Assembly: GCA_018228645.1 (NCBI GenBank)
Contig: CP073693.1
Location: forward strand, 2,428,416-2,492,415
Origin: Clostridiaceae bacterium Marseille-Q4143
Lineage (GTDB): Bacteria; Bacillota; Clostridia; Lachnospirales; Lachnospiraceae
Length of the DNA stretch: 64,000 bases
Direction: 5' to 3'
Part shown: positions 1 through 7,536 of the stretch, in pieces
How positions within the stretch are numbered: the stretch's first letter is position 1
How the letters are laid out: each line of letters begins with the position of its first letter
The notes under the pieces: generated by a model
What the model saw: the letters and a program-made list of their open reading frames with translations, nothing else
Database searches by the model: none
What the model was told of the DNA's origin: nothing
Translations under genes and position numbers: made by a program

Positions 1-738
1 ATCGGTATTGCACTGGTGGCAGCAGGAAAGAAATTTTATGTGGCAGTGGATGAGCGTGTGACTCAGGTTCGCGAGTGCCTGCCGGGAAATAACTGTGGTG
101 CCTGCGGGTATGCAGGATGTGACGCGGTAGCCTCTGCAATTGTAAGCGGAGAAGCTCCGGTCAATGCCTGTCCGGTCGGACCGGCTTCCATGGTGGAGAA
201 GATCGGTGCAATCATGGGTGTGGAAGCAGAAGCTTCTATGAGAAAAGTTGCATTTGTAAAGTGTAACGGAGACTGTGAACATACATCCAATAAGAATCAT
301 TATGTGGGAATCAAGGACTGCCGTGCAGCTGCTCTGGCCGGCGTTTCCACTGCATCCTGTGATTATGGATGTCTGGGATTCGGCTCCTGTGTAAAGGCAT
401 GCTCCCTTGATGCAATTCATATTGTAAATGGAGTAGCTGTAGTAGATACTTCAAAATGTAAGGGTTGCGGTATGTGTGCAGCAGCCTGCCCGAAGGGTCT
501 GATTGAAGTCGTGCGTGCAGACAAGACATATGCTGTACGCTGCTCTAATAAGGACAAAGGACCGGCAGTGAAAAAGGTATGTTCCGCTGGATGTCTCGGA
601 TGTAAGATTTGTGAGAAGCAGTGTGAACATGAAGCAATTCAGGTGGAAGGAAATGTGGCTCATATTGACTACGACAAGTGCGTAGGATGCGGCAAGTGTG
701 CTGAAAAGTGCCCTGCTAAATGTATTGCCAAACAGTAA
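1..738 (+). CDS. rnfB: Rnf electron transport complex subunit B (5' end cut by window)
   Basis: This is the iron-sulfur subunit of the membrane Rnf complex, which moves electrons between ferredoxin and NAD+ and is coupled to an ion gradient. The frame is open to base 1, so the N-terminal membrane anchor is mostly outside the window; the visible start reads IGIALVAAGKKFYV. An N-terminal Fe-S domain follows with NCGACGYAGC and a later CPVG. Ferredoxin-like cysteine clusters come next: CKGCGMCAAACPKG, CLGCKICEKQCEHE and CVGCGKCAEKCPAKC. It is followed after 3 bases by an ApbE flavin transferase, which in Rnf systems attaches FMN to subunits RnfD and RnfG; the other rnf genes should lie to the left. 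RnfB identity is well supported by domain order. Confidence 0.93.
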   Translation: MGIALVAAGKKFYVAVDERVTQVRECLPGNNCGACGYAGCDAVASAIVSGEAPVNACPVGPASMVEKIGAIMGVEAEASMRKVAFVKCNGDCEHTSNKNHYVGIKDCRAAALAGVSTASCDYGCLGFGSCVKACSLDAIHIVNGVAVVDTSKCKGCGMCAAACPKGLIEVVRADKTYAVRCSNKDKGPAVKKVCSAGCLGCKICEKQCEHEAIQVEGNVAHIDYDKCVGCGKCAEKCPAKCIAKQ

Positions 739-741
739 AGT

Positions 742-1779
742 ATGAATCGTAAACCGCTGTTGATATTATTATCAATCATTGTAGCGGGACTGGCTGCCGG
801 CTGTATTCTGAAGTACAGCCGGCAAAGTCATGCCCGAGAATATTCAAGACAGTTCTTTGCCATGGACACGGTGATGAGTTTCACCGCTTATGGAGAGCGT
901 GGAGAAGAAGCTGTGGAAGCCGCGGTGCAGGAAGTAGAACGCCTGGATGCACTTCTCTCGACGGGAATTGCGGAGAGCGAAGTGTCGCGGATCAATGCAT
1001 CAGGAGAGGGAGATCTGTCTGAAGATACGGAAAAGATTTTATCTGAAGGTCTTACCATCTGGAAACAGACAGGAGGGCTTTTCGATGTGACGATTTATCC
1101 GCTCATGCAGCTGTGGGGATTCCAGACTGGAAACTATCATGTGCCGACAAAGGAGGAACTGAAACAGACTATGAGTCTGGTGGATTCTTCCAAAGTGATT
1201 CTTGATGGAAACCATGTGACACTGGGAGAAAAGCAGAAGATGGATCTCGGTGGAATTGCCAAAGGTTATACATCAAACCGGATTATGGAGATTTTCCAGG
1301 AATATGGCGTAACTTCTGCTATGGTGTCCCTTGGAGGAAATGTGCAGACGCTGGGAAAGAAACCGGATGGAACAGATTGGCAGGTTGGTATTCAGAATCC
1401 TGACAATGTGCAGGGAGACCTTCTGGGAGCAGTTGCTGTGCAGGACCAGGCCGTGATCACTTCGGGCGGATATGAACGTTATTTCGAGGAAAACGGACAG
1501 ACTTATATTCATATTCTGGACCCTCGAACTGGCTGCCCAGCAGAAAGTGGACTGGCTTCTGTGACGATTGTATCGTCGAACGGTATGCTGGCAGATGCGT
1601 TGTCGACATCTCTGTACATTATGGGACTGGATGAAGCAGAGGCGTACTGGAGAATCTATGCGGATGAATTTGATATGATATTGATGACGGATGATGGAAC
1701 GGTATATGTGACGGAAGGAATCCGGGACAGATTCCGAACAAAAGGAAAGATGGAGGTTCTTTACAGAGAAGAACCATAA
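742..1779 (+). CDS. apbE: FAD:protein FMN transferase (ApbE family lipoprotein)
   Basis: ApbE proteins cleave FAD and attach FMN covalently to a threonine of target proteins such as RnfG and RnfD, outside the membrane. The 345-residue protein begins with a short positively charged end, a hydrophobic stretch and LAAGC, which fits a lipoprotein signal with Cys21. Family motifs are visible: FAMDTVMSF near residue 40, DLGGIAKGYTSNRI near 170, SLGGNVQTLG near 193, and ITSGGYERYF with HILDPRTG near 240-260. It starts 3 bases after rnfB, so the two are probably co-transcribed and ApbE probably flavinylates the Rnf complex. A bidirectional-looking terminator follows directly. Confidence 0.93.
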   Translation: MNRKPLLILLSIIVAGLAAGCILKYSRQSHAREYSRQFFAMDTVMSFTAYGERGEEAVEAAVQEVERLDALLSTGIAESEVSRINASGEGDLSEDTEKILSEGLTIWKQTGGLFDVTIYPLMQLWGFQTGNYHVPTKEELKQTMSLVDSSKVILDGNHVTLGEKQKMDLGGIAKGYTSNRIMEIFQEYGVTSAMVSLGGNVQTLGKKPDGTDWQVGIQNPDNVQGDLLGAVAVQDQAVITSGGYERYFEENGQTYIHILDPRTGCPAESGLASVTIVSSNGMLADALSTSLYIMGLDEAEAYWRIYADEFDMILMTDDGTVYVTEGIRDRFRTKGKMEVLYREEP

Positions 1780-1783
1780 AAGA

Positions 1784-1831
1784 AAATACCATGGTGCAGC
1801 TGATAAAACAGCGGTGCCATGGTATTTTTTT
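1784..1831. terminator. Bidirectional intrinsic terminator between apbE and rqcH
   Basis: Arms AAATACCATGG and CCATGGTATTT flank a roughly 25-base centre. A run of T follows on the plus strand and a run of A precedes it, so the hairpin could stop transcription from both convergent genes, which end at 1779 (plus) and 1834 (minus). Confidence 0.8.
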
Positions 1832-1833
1832 GC

Positions 1834-3570
1834 CTATGCCTGACGGATACCGGAAATATCAGAATCAATCATCATGGAGTAATTGGTGTAGTAAACAACG
1901 AATCCGGGTTTTGCACCGTTTGGTTTTTTTACATGTTTTTTCTCGATGTAATCAATTTCCACTTTTTCCGCATTTCGGTTACTGGAATAGTAAGCGGCCA
2001 GCCGGGCAGCTTCTTCATAAGTGCGGTCCGGCAGTTCCTGCCCGTTTGTCTGGACAATGACATGGGAACCGGGAGCACCTTTGGCATGAAACCACCAGTC
2101 ACCGCCTTTGGCGAACTGGAAGGTCAGTTCGTCGTTCTGCAGGTTGTTCTTTCCAACATACATATCAAAACCGTCAGAAGAAATATAGTGGAACGGTCTG
2201 GAAGTGATCTTCACCTTTTTATTGCCTGACGGACGCTTGTGGATGTAGCCGGACTGTACAAGCTCCTCTCGGATCTGAGCAAGGTCTTCTTCTTGAAGTG
2301 CAATATCCAGAGAAGTCTGGATGGATTTCAAATGCTCAATTTCATCACCGGTTTCTTTAAGCAGTGTTGTGACTGCCTCACAGGTACGTTTTAACTTGCC
2401 ATATTTGTCAAAATATTTTTTTGCATTGTCCTGAACAGGAATCTGCGGATCCAGTGGAATCGTGATCTCCTCTCCGGTATAGTAATTCAGCGCCTGAAAA
2501 CTCTTGCTTCCGGGTTCCACGTTGTATCCGTAGGTATTGATCAGCTCACCGTAAACCCTGTATTTTTCCCGCTTTTCCGTATCTTTCAGCTGCTTTGCCT
2601 GCAGATCGTATTTCTTTACATTTCGTTCCAGAGCAGTCTGTACAATTCTTCGGAGATCAGTTGATTTCTGACGAATTCTTGTCAGTGCATTTTTCTCTGC
2701 ATAATAGGTTTCCAGCACTTCGGAAATGGTGGGATAGACTTCTCTGCGGCAGTTGTCATAGATAGAGAGCGGCAGACAGGAAAATTCCACCGGTGTTTTC
2801 CCATCATAATAAATAGAAGGTTCATATGCACCTTCCGTAAGCGGCTCCAGATATCTTCGGAAAGTACGGTAGAGATGGATCAGCTCTTCGGGTTCATAAG
2901 AATTGGCAGCGCGATCAGAGTCCAGAGAAGCACGGCTTACGATTTCCTCAGCAGCTACCGGACTGATACCGGTCAGAGAAGTGTAAAGCGCTTTGGAAAG
3001 CTTTGCGGCTTTGGAACAGACAGCGGATACAAATGCTCCTTCAGATACTGTGAGCGGATCTTCCTTTTCCTGCGTTTCCGGAATAAAGTAGGGTCGTCCC
3101 GGAAGGACTTCGCGGACAGAACTGATCTGAGCGGATACATGCTTGATACTGTCGATGATCTGATCCTGATCGGAACAGAAGATAATGTTGCTGTATTTTC
3201 CCATGATTTCCACAACCAGATATTTCCGGCACAGATCCCCCATTTCATCCAGATGCTCAATCTCGAAACGAAGGACACGTTCCAGGGACGGCTGGGTGAC
3301 AGAGACAATTCGGCCTCCGCTGATATGCTTTCTTAAAAGCATGCAGAAATTCGGTGCGGTCAGGGGACTGGGTTTATTGGATGCTGTCAGATAGACAAGC
3401 GGAAGGCTGGCGGAAGCAGAAAGCAGCAGACGGAAATTTCCTGCCTGGGATTTGATCGTCAGAAGAAGTTCGTCGGTCTCTGGCTGCGCGATCTTTGAAA
3501 TTCTTCCTCCTGCCAGATTTTTATTTAATTCATGCGCCATACAGGCGACTGTAATACCATCGAATGCCAT
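1834..3570 (-). CDS. rqcH: RqcH / NFACT family ribosome quality control protein
   Basis: RqcH binds the 50S subunit carrying a stalled peptidyl-tRNA and adds C-terminal alanine tails that mark the chain for degradation; older names are fibronectin-binding protein or FbpA. The 578-residue product has the N-terminal NFACT-N domain (MAFDGITVACMAHELN, then GRISKIAQP), a central helical coiled-coil part (about residues 280-430) and the C-terminal NFACT-R domain containing GGDWWFHAKGAPGSHV around residue 490. Length and order are normal for the family. It is transcribed opposite to yicC from a divergent promoter region, with AAGGAG upstream of the ATG. Confidence 0.93.
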   Translation of the reverse strand: MAFDGITVACMAHELNKNLAGGRISKIAQPETDELLLTIKSQAGNFRLLLSASASLPLVYLTASNKPSPLTAPNFCMLLRKHISGGRIVSVTQPSLERVLRFEIEHLDEMGDLCRKYLVVEIMGKYSNIIFCSDQDQIIDSIKHVSAQISSVREVLPGRPYFIPETQEKEDPLTVSEGAFVSAVCSKAAKLSKALYTSLTGISPVAAEEIVSRASLDSDRAANSYEPEELIHLYRTFRRYLEPLTEGAYEPSIYYDGKTPVEFSCLPLSIYDNCRREVYPTISEVLETYYAEKNALTRIRQKSTDLRRIVQTALERNVKKYDLQAKQLKDTEKREKYRVYGELINTYGYNVEPGSKSFQALNYYTGEEITIPLDPQIPVQDNAKKYFDKYGKLKRTCEAVTTLLKETGDEIEHLKSIQTSLDIALQEEDLAQIREELVQSGYIHKRPSGNKKVKITSRPFHYISSDGFDMYVGKNNLQNDELTFQFAKGGDWWFHAKGAPGSHVIVQTNGQELPDRTYEEAARLAAYYSSNRNAEKVEIDYIEKKHVKKPNGAKPGFVVYYTNYSMMIDSDISGIRQA

Positions 3571-3596
3571 TGTTTCAGTTCTCCTTTTCGGACTTT

Positions 3597-3625
3597 ATTA
3601 TACTTGACGCTGTTACCAAAATCAA
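3597..3625 (-). promoter_or_regulatory. Sigma-A type promoter for rqcH
   Basis: Read on the minus strand, TTGATT (3625-3620) and TATAAT (3602-3597) are separated by exactly 17 bases and lie about 27 bases upstream of the rqcH start. The elements interleave with those of the plus-strand promoter for yicC. Confidence 0.7.
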
Positions 3626-3632
3626 CTATAAT
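3604..3632 (+). promoter_or_regulatory. Sigma-A type promoter for yicC-gmk-rpoZ-ptsI-ptsH
   Basis: TTGACG (3604-3609) and a perfect TATAAT (3627-3632) are separated by 17 bases, 53 bases upstream of the chosen yicC start. It overlaps the divergent rqcH promoter, so one RNA polymerase could exclude the other. Confidence 0.75.
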
Positions 3633-3685
3633 GAAAATCAACTATGGCGAGGATTGACCTCGCATTTCATTTGGGGACGATCAGT

Positions 3686-4564
3686 ATGTTAAAAAGTATG
3701 ACCGGATTCGGCCGGTGTGAAGTATCCGAAGGAGAACGTAAAATTACGGTGGAGATGAAGTCGGTGAACCACCGTTATCTGGATGTGACGCTGAAGATGC
3801 CGAAGAAGCTGAATTTTTTTGAATCAGCAATCCGTGCGCTTCTCAAAGAATATATCCAGAGAGGAAAAGTGGATGTCTTCATCACTTATGAAGACTTGAG
3901 TCATAAGAGTGCGGCGCTCAGTTACAATCCGGCAATTGCGGCACAGTATATGGAATATTTCCGCCAGATGGAAGAAGAATTCGGGCTGAAAAATGATATC
4001 GGTGTCTCCGATCTTGCAAAATGCCCGGAGGTTCTGACGTTGGAAGAACAGCAGGAAAATGAAGAGGAGATCTGGAATCTGCTTGAGCAGGCGGTTCGCG
4101 GCGCCTGCATCAAATTTGTAGAGACTCGAGAGCAGGAAGGAGAAAACCTGAAGAGAGATCTTCTGCTGAAACTGGATGAGATGCTGAGTCTTGTGGCAGT
4201 GGTAGAAGAACGTTCGCCGGAGATTGTACAGGAATACCGTCAGAAGCTGGAGCAGAAGGTAAGAGAACTGCTCAGCGACAGTCAGATGGATGAAGGAAGA
4301 ATTGCGACGGAGGTAACTATTTTTGCAGACAAGATCTGCGTGGATGAGGAGACCGTCCGTCTGAAGAGTCATATCGAAGCCATGAAGACAGCACTGATTG
4401 CCGGTGGAAGCATTGGAAGGAAGCTGGATTTCATCGCGCAGGAAATGAACAGAGAGGCGAATACCACTCTGTCAAAGGCCAATGACCTGAAACTTTCTGA
4501 TTGTGCGATTGATCTGAAGACCGGTATTGAAAAGGTAAGAGAGCAGATACAAAACCTGGAGTGA
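3686..4564 (+). CDS. yicC: YicC/YloC family endoribonuclease
   Basis: YicC/YloC proteins are conserved endoribonucleases whose physiological role is only partly known. I place the start at 3686 (MLKSMTGFGRCE), not the in-frame ATG at 3644, because nearly all family members begin just before SMTGFG and a GGGGA sits upstream; this gives 292 residues, the usual length. The YicC N domain covers the first half. The C-terminal DUF1732-type region has EVTIFADKICVDEETVRLKSH and GRKLDFIAQEMNREANT. The next gene, gmk, starts 24 bases later; the yicC-gmk-rpoZ order is widespread in Firmicutes. Confidence 0.9.
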   Translation: MLKSMTGFGRCEVSEGERKITVEMKSVNHRYLDVTLKMPKKLNFFESAIRALLKEYIQRGKVDVFITYEDLSHKSAALSYNPAIAAQYMEYFRQMEEEFGLKNDIGVSDLAKCPEVLTLEEQQENEEEIWNLLEQAVRGACIKFVETREQEGENLKRDLLLKLDEMLSLVAVVEERSPEIVQEYRQKLEQKVRELLSDSQMDEGRIATEVTIFADKICVDEETVRLKSHIEAMKTALIAGGSIGRKLDFIAQEMNREANTTLSKANDLKLSDCAIDLKTGIEKVREQIQNLE

Positions 4565-4588
4565 ATTACATAGATACAGGGAGATCCA

Positions 4589-5221
4589 ATGAACAGAAAA
4601 GGAATATTGATTATTGTTTCCGGCTTCTCAGGAGCTGGAAAGGGAACCATTATGAAGGAACTGACCTCCAGATACGAGCAGTACGCACTGTCTGTATCGG
4701 CAACGACCCGTGCGCCGAGACCTGGTGAGGAGGATGGGGTGGCCTATTTCTTCAGAACAAAAAAAGAATTTGAGCAGATGATTGAAGATGGCGCATTGAT
4801 TGAATATGCGCGTTATGTAGATAATTATTATGGAACACCGAAAGCCTATGTGGAAGAACAGCTGGCTGCAGGCCATGATGTGATCCTGGAGATTGAGATT
4901 CAGGGCGCAAGAAAGATCAAAGAACAGTATCCGGATGCCGTCCTCCTGTTTGTGACGACAAAGGATGCGATGACTTTAAAAGAACGTCTGGAAGGACGCG
5001 GAACAGAGACACCGGAGGTGATTGCCCAGCGTCTTGCACGTGCCGTGCAGGAATCTGAGGGCATCGAAGAATATGATTATCTGGTGGTAAATGATGTTCT
5101 GGAAGAATGCGTGGAACAGGTTCATGGTATCATAGATAGTGAGCACCAAAGAATCGTTCGTCATAAAGAAAAAATCAGTAAAATCAGAGAAGAACTGAAA
5201 GCATTTGCGAAAGGAGAATAA
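4589..5221 (+). CDS. gmk: Guanylate kinase
   Basis: Guanylate kinase converts GMP and ATP to GDP and ADP in purine nucleotide synthesis. The P-loop is GFSGAGKGTI at residues 10-19. The GMP-binding region contains SATTRAPRPGEEDGVAYFF near residue 37, and the lid and later motifs include LEIEIQGARKIKEQYP. The 210 residues are normal for bacterial Gmk. It sits 3 bases ahead of rpoZ. Confidence 0.95.
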   Translation: MNRKGILIIVSGFSGAGKGTIMKELTSRYEQYALSVSATTRAPRPGEEDGVAYFFRTKKEFEQMIEDGALIEYARYVDNYYGTPKAYVEEQLAAGHDVILEIEIQGARKIKEQYPDAVLLFVTTKDAMTLKERLEGRGTETPEVIAQRLARAVQESEGIEEYDYLVVNDVLEECVEQVHGIIDSEHQRIVRHKEKISKIREELKAFAKGE

Positions 5222-5224
5222 TAT

Positions 5225-5512
5225 ATGTTACATCCGTCTTATACAGACTTAATGAGAACTATCAACAGCGAGGTAGAGGAGGGCGATACCCCTGTAGTTA
5301 ACAGCCGTTATTCTATCGTGCTGGCAGCAGCAAAGAGAGCAAGACAGCTGATTGCTGGTGAGGATGCCTATGTGAACAGCCGCGGAAAGAAACCGCTTTC
5401 CATTGCTGTAGAGGAGATCGAAAAAGGATTTGTCACCATCGAGCCGGAGAGTAAAGAAGAGGAAGAACCGGCAGCGGTAGAGGTGAAAGCAGAAGAAACT
5501 GCAGAAAACTAA
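5225..5512 (+). CDS. rpoZ: DNA-directed RNA polymerase omega subunit
   Basis: The omega subunit helps fold and assemble the beta-prime subunit of RNA polymerase. The 95-residue protein has the family core NSRYSIVLAAAKRARQLI (residues about 26-43) and KKPLSIAVEEIEKGFV. The C-terminal 25 residues are a low-complexity acidic tail rich in Glu and Ala. It follows gmk closely, the usual Firmicutes arrangement. Confidence 0.92.
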   Translation: MLHPSYTDLMRTINSEVEEGDTPVVNSRYSIVLAAAKRARQLIAGEDAYVNSRGKKPLSIAVEEIEKGFVTIEPESKEEEEPAAVEVKAEETAEN

Positions 5513-5537
5513 ATAAATATCCGATAGGAGAAAGAAA

Positions 5538-7154
5538 ATGCTGGTAAAAGAGGGCAAGAGCGTATTTAACGGTGTTGCAATCGGCAAGATTTTCGTATAC
5601 AGAAAAGCCGATAAAGCAGTCAGCCAGAATCAGGTGGAGGACACTGCCGCAGAGATGGCACGTTTTGAAGCGGCCAAGGAAAAGGCAATGTCCCAGCTGA
5701 AAGGACTCTATGAAAAAGCACTGAAGGATGTAGGCGAAGAAGAAGCCATGATTTTTGATGTCCATCAGATGCTGCTGGATGATCTGGATTACAATGAATC
5801 CATTCAGAATATCATAGAGAATGATAAGATGAATGCGGAGTATGCTGTGTTTATGACCTGTGAGCAGTTTGCAGCCATGTTTTTAAGCATGGATGATGAT
5901 TATATGCGGGGACGTGCTGCAGATGTGAAAGATATTTCAGAGAGAGTGATTTCTATTCTGAATGGAAGCCAGGTAAGTCCGGAGGCTATGCCGGAACCGG
6001 TAATTATTCTGGCAGAAGATCTTGCCCCCAGTGAGACAGTTCAGTTTGAAAAGGACAAATTACTTGCGCTTGTGACTCAGAAGGGTTCTGCAAATTCCCA
6101 TACGGCAATTCTTGCAAGAACTATGAATATTCCTTCTCTTGTCAGCACAGATGTGGAAGTAGATCCGGATTATGATGGCAAAATGGCCGTTGTAGATGGG
6201 TTTGCAGGACTTTTGTATATTGATCCGGATGAAGAAACACTCACAAAAATGTACGAGAAAAAAGGCCGTGCAGATCAACAGCGTGCACTTCTTCAGAAAA
6301 TGAAGGGAAAAGAGACTGTAACAAAGAGCGGCAAGCATATTCATCTGTATTCCAATATCGGTGGAATTCAGGATGTAGATGCAGTACTGGAAAATGATGC
6401 GGAAGGCATCGGTCTGTTCCGAAGCGAGTTTCTGTATCTGGAATGCGATGATTATCCGAGTGAGGAAGTGCAGTTCGAAGCCTACAAGACCGTACTTTCC
6501 CGCATGGGAGGTAAGAAAGTTATTATCCGTACACTGGACATCGGTGCGGACAAACAGATCGGTTATTTTGATCTGCCGAAGGAAGAAAACCCGGCACTTG
6601 GATATCGGGCAATCCGCATCTGCCTGACCAGAGAGGAGGTATTTCGTACTCAGCTCCGTGCGTTGTACCGTGCATCTGCATACGGAACCCTTTCTATCAT
6701 GTTCCCGATGATTATTTCTGTAAAGGAGATCCTGAGAATCAAGGAAATCGTAGAAGAAGTAAAATTGGAGCTGGCAAGGGAAGATAAGCCGGTTGGCAAT
6801 GTGGAGCTTGGTATTATGATCGAGACTCCGGCAGCAGCAGTTATCAGTGATCTGCTTGCACCGCATGTGGATTTCTTCAGCATTGGTACTAACGATCTGA
6901 GCCAGTATACTCTGGCAATTGACCGTCAGAACCAGTCACTGGATAATTTCTTTGACCCGCATCATGAGGCAATCCTGCGACTGATCCAGGTGACTATCGA
7001 AAATGCCCACAAATATGGGGCATGGTGCGGCATCTGCGGAGAGCTGGGAGCAGACATGGAACTTACGCAGCGCTTTATTCAGATGGGCATCGATGAACTG
7101 AGTGTATCTCCGGGATACACACTGGCGCTTCGTAAACGGATCCGCGAATGCTAA
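5538..7154 (+). CDS. ptsI: Phosphoenolpyruvate-protein phosphotransferase (PTS enzyme I)
   Basis: Enzyme I takes phosphate from PEP and passes it to HPr, the first step of sugar uptake by the phosphotransferase system. The 538-residue protein has the HPr-binding helical domain (about residues 30-140), the phosphohistidine segment GSANSHTAILART near residue 185, and the PEP-utilising TIM-barrel domain with EGIGLFRSEFLYL near 285, and GIMIETPAAAV and FSIGTNDLSQYT near 420-460. The Cys of the CGICGEL motif is present near 500. It directly follows rpoZ and precedes ptsH; the order ptsI-ptsH is the reverse of the classic ptsH-ptsI. Confidence 0.94.
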   Translation: MLVKEGKSVFNGVAIGKIFVYRKADKAVSQNQVEDTAAEMARFEAAKEKAMSQLKGLYEKALKDVGEEEAMIFDVHQMLLDDLDYNESIQNIIENDKMNAEYAVFMTCEQFAAMFLSMDDDYMRGRAADVKDISERVISILNGSQVSPEAMPEPVIILAEDLAPSETVQFEKDKLLALVTQKGSANSHTAILARTMNIPSLVSTDVEVDPDYDGKMAVVDGFAGLLYIDPDEETLTKMYEKKGRADQQRALLQKMKGKETVTKSGKHIHLYSNIGGIQDVDAVLENDAEGIGLFRSEFLYLECDDYPSEEVQFEAYKTVLSRMGGKKVIIRTLDIGADKQIGYFDLPKEENPALGYRAIRICLTREEVFRTQLRALYRASAYGTLSIMFPMIISVKEILRIKEIVEEVKLELAREDKPVGNVELGIMIETPAAAVISDLLAPHVDFFSIGTNDLSQYTLAIDRQNQSLDNFFDPHHEAILRLIQVTIENAHKYGAWCGICGELGADMELTQRFIQMGIDELSVSPGYTLALRKRIREC

Positions 7155-7195
7155 AAGAAATGGATGAATTTAAATAAAAAAGGAGAAAATAGATT

Positions 7196-7453
7196 ATGAA
7201 GACATTTACCTACACCGTACAGGACGAACTTGGTATCCACGCAAGACCGGCAGGAATGCTTGCAAAAGCAGCAGCAGGTTTCAAGAGTACCATCACACTT
7301 GACAACGGAGCAAAGAAAGCTGATGCAAGAAGACTGATGGCCATCATGAGCATGGGTGTGAAAAAAGGCGTTGAAGTGACCGTAACTGTCGAAGGTGAAG
7401 ACGAAGATGCGGCAGCTGCAGCAATGGAAGAGTTTTTCAAAACAAATCTGTAA
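7196..7453 (+). CDS. ptsH: HPr family phosphocarrier protein
   Basis: HPr carries phosphate from enzyme I to sugar-specific EII components through His15. The 85-residue protein has the active site GIHARPAG with His15 at the standard position and Arg17 next to it. In typical low-GC Firmicutes HPr, Ser46 is phosphorylated by HprK and drives catabolite repression with CcpA. Here the same alignment position, counted without gaps from the start, is Arg46 within KKADARRLMAIMSMG. This copy therefore should not be a substrate of HprK. It is preceded by AAGGAG and sits 41 bases after ptsI. A second regulatory HPr could exist elsewhere. Confidence 0.92.
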   Translation: MKTFTYTVQDELGIHARPAGMLAKAAAGFKSTITLDNGAKKADARRLMAIMSMGVKKGVEVTVTVEGEDEDAAAAAMEEFFKTNL

Positions 7454-7476
7454 GAAAATAAAACAGGTGAAAAGCG

Positions 7477-7507
7477 GCACCCGCACGGACATGTTCTGTG
7501 CGGGTGT
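7477..7507 (+). other. Hairpin after ptsH
   Basis: GCACCCGCAC (7477-7486) pairs with GTGCGGGTGT (7498-7507) around an 11-base loop. There is no clear T-run after it, so it may be a weak terminator or an mRNA 3'-end stabiliser between ptsH and the next gene. Confidence 0.5.
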
Positions 7508-7536
7508 CTGCACTATCTGACAGGAGGAAACAATAC

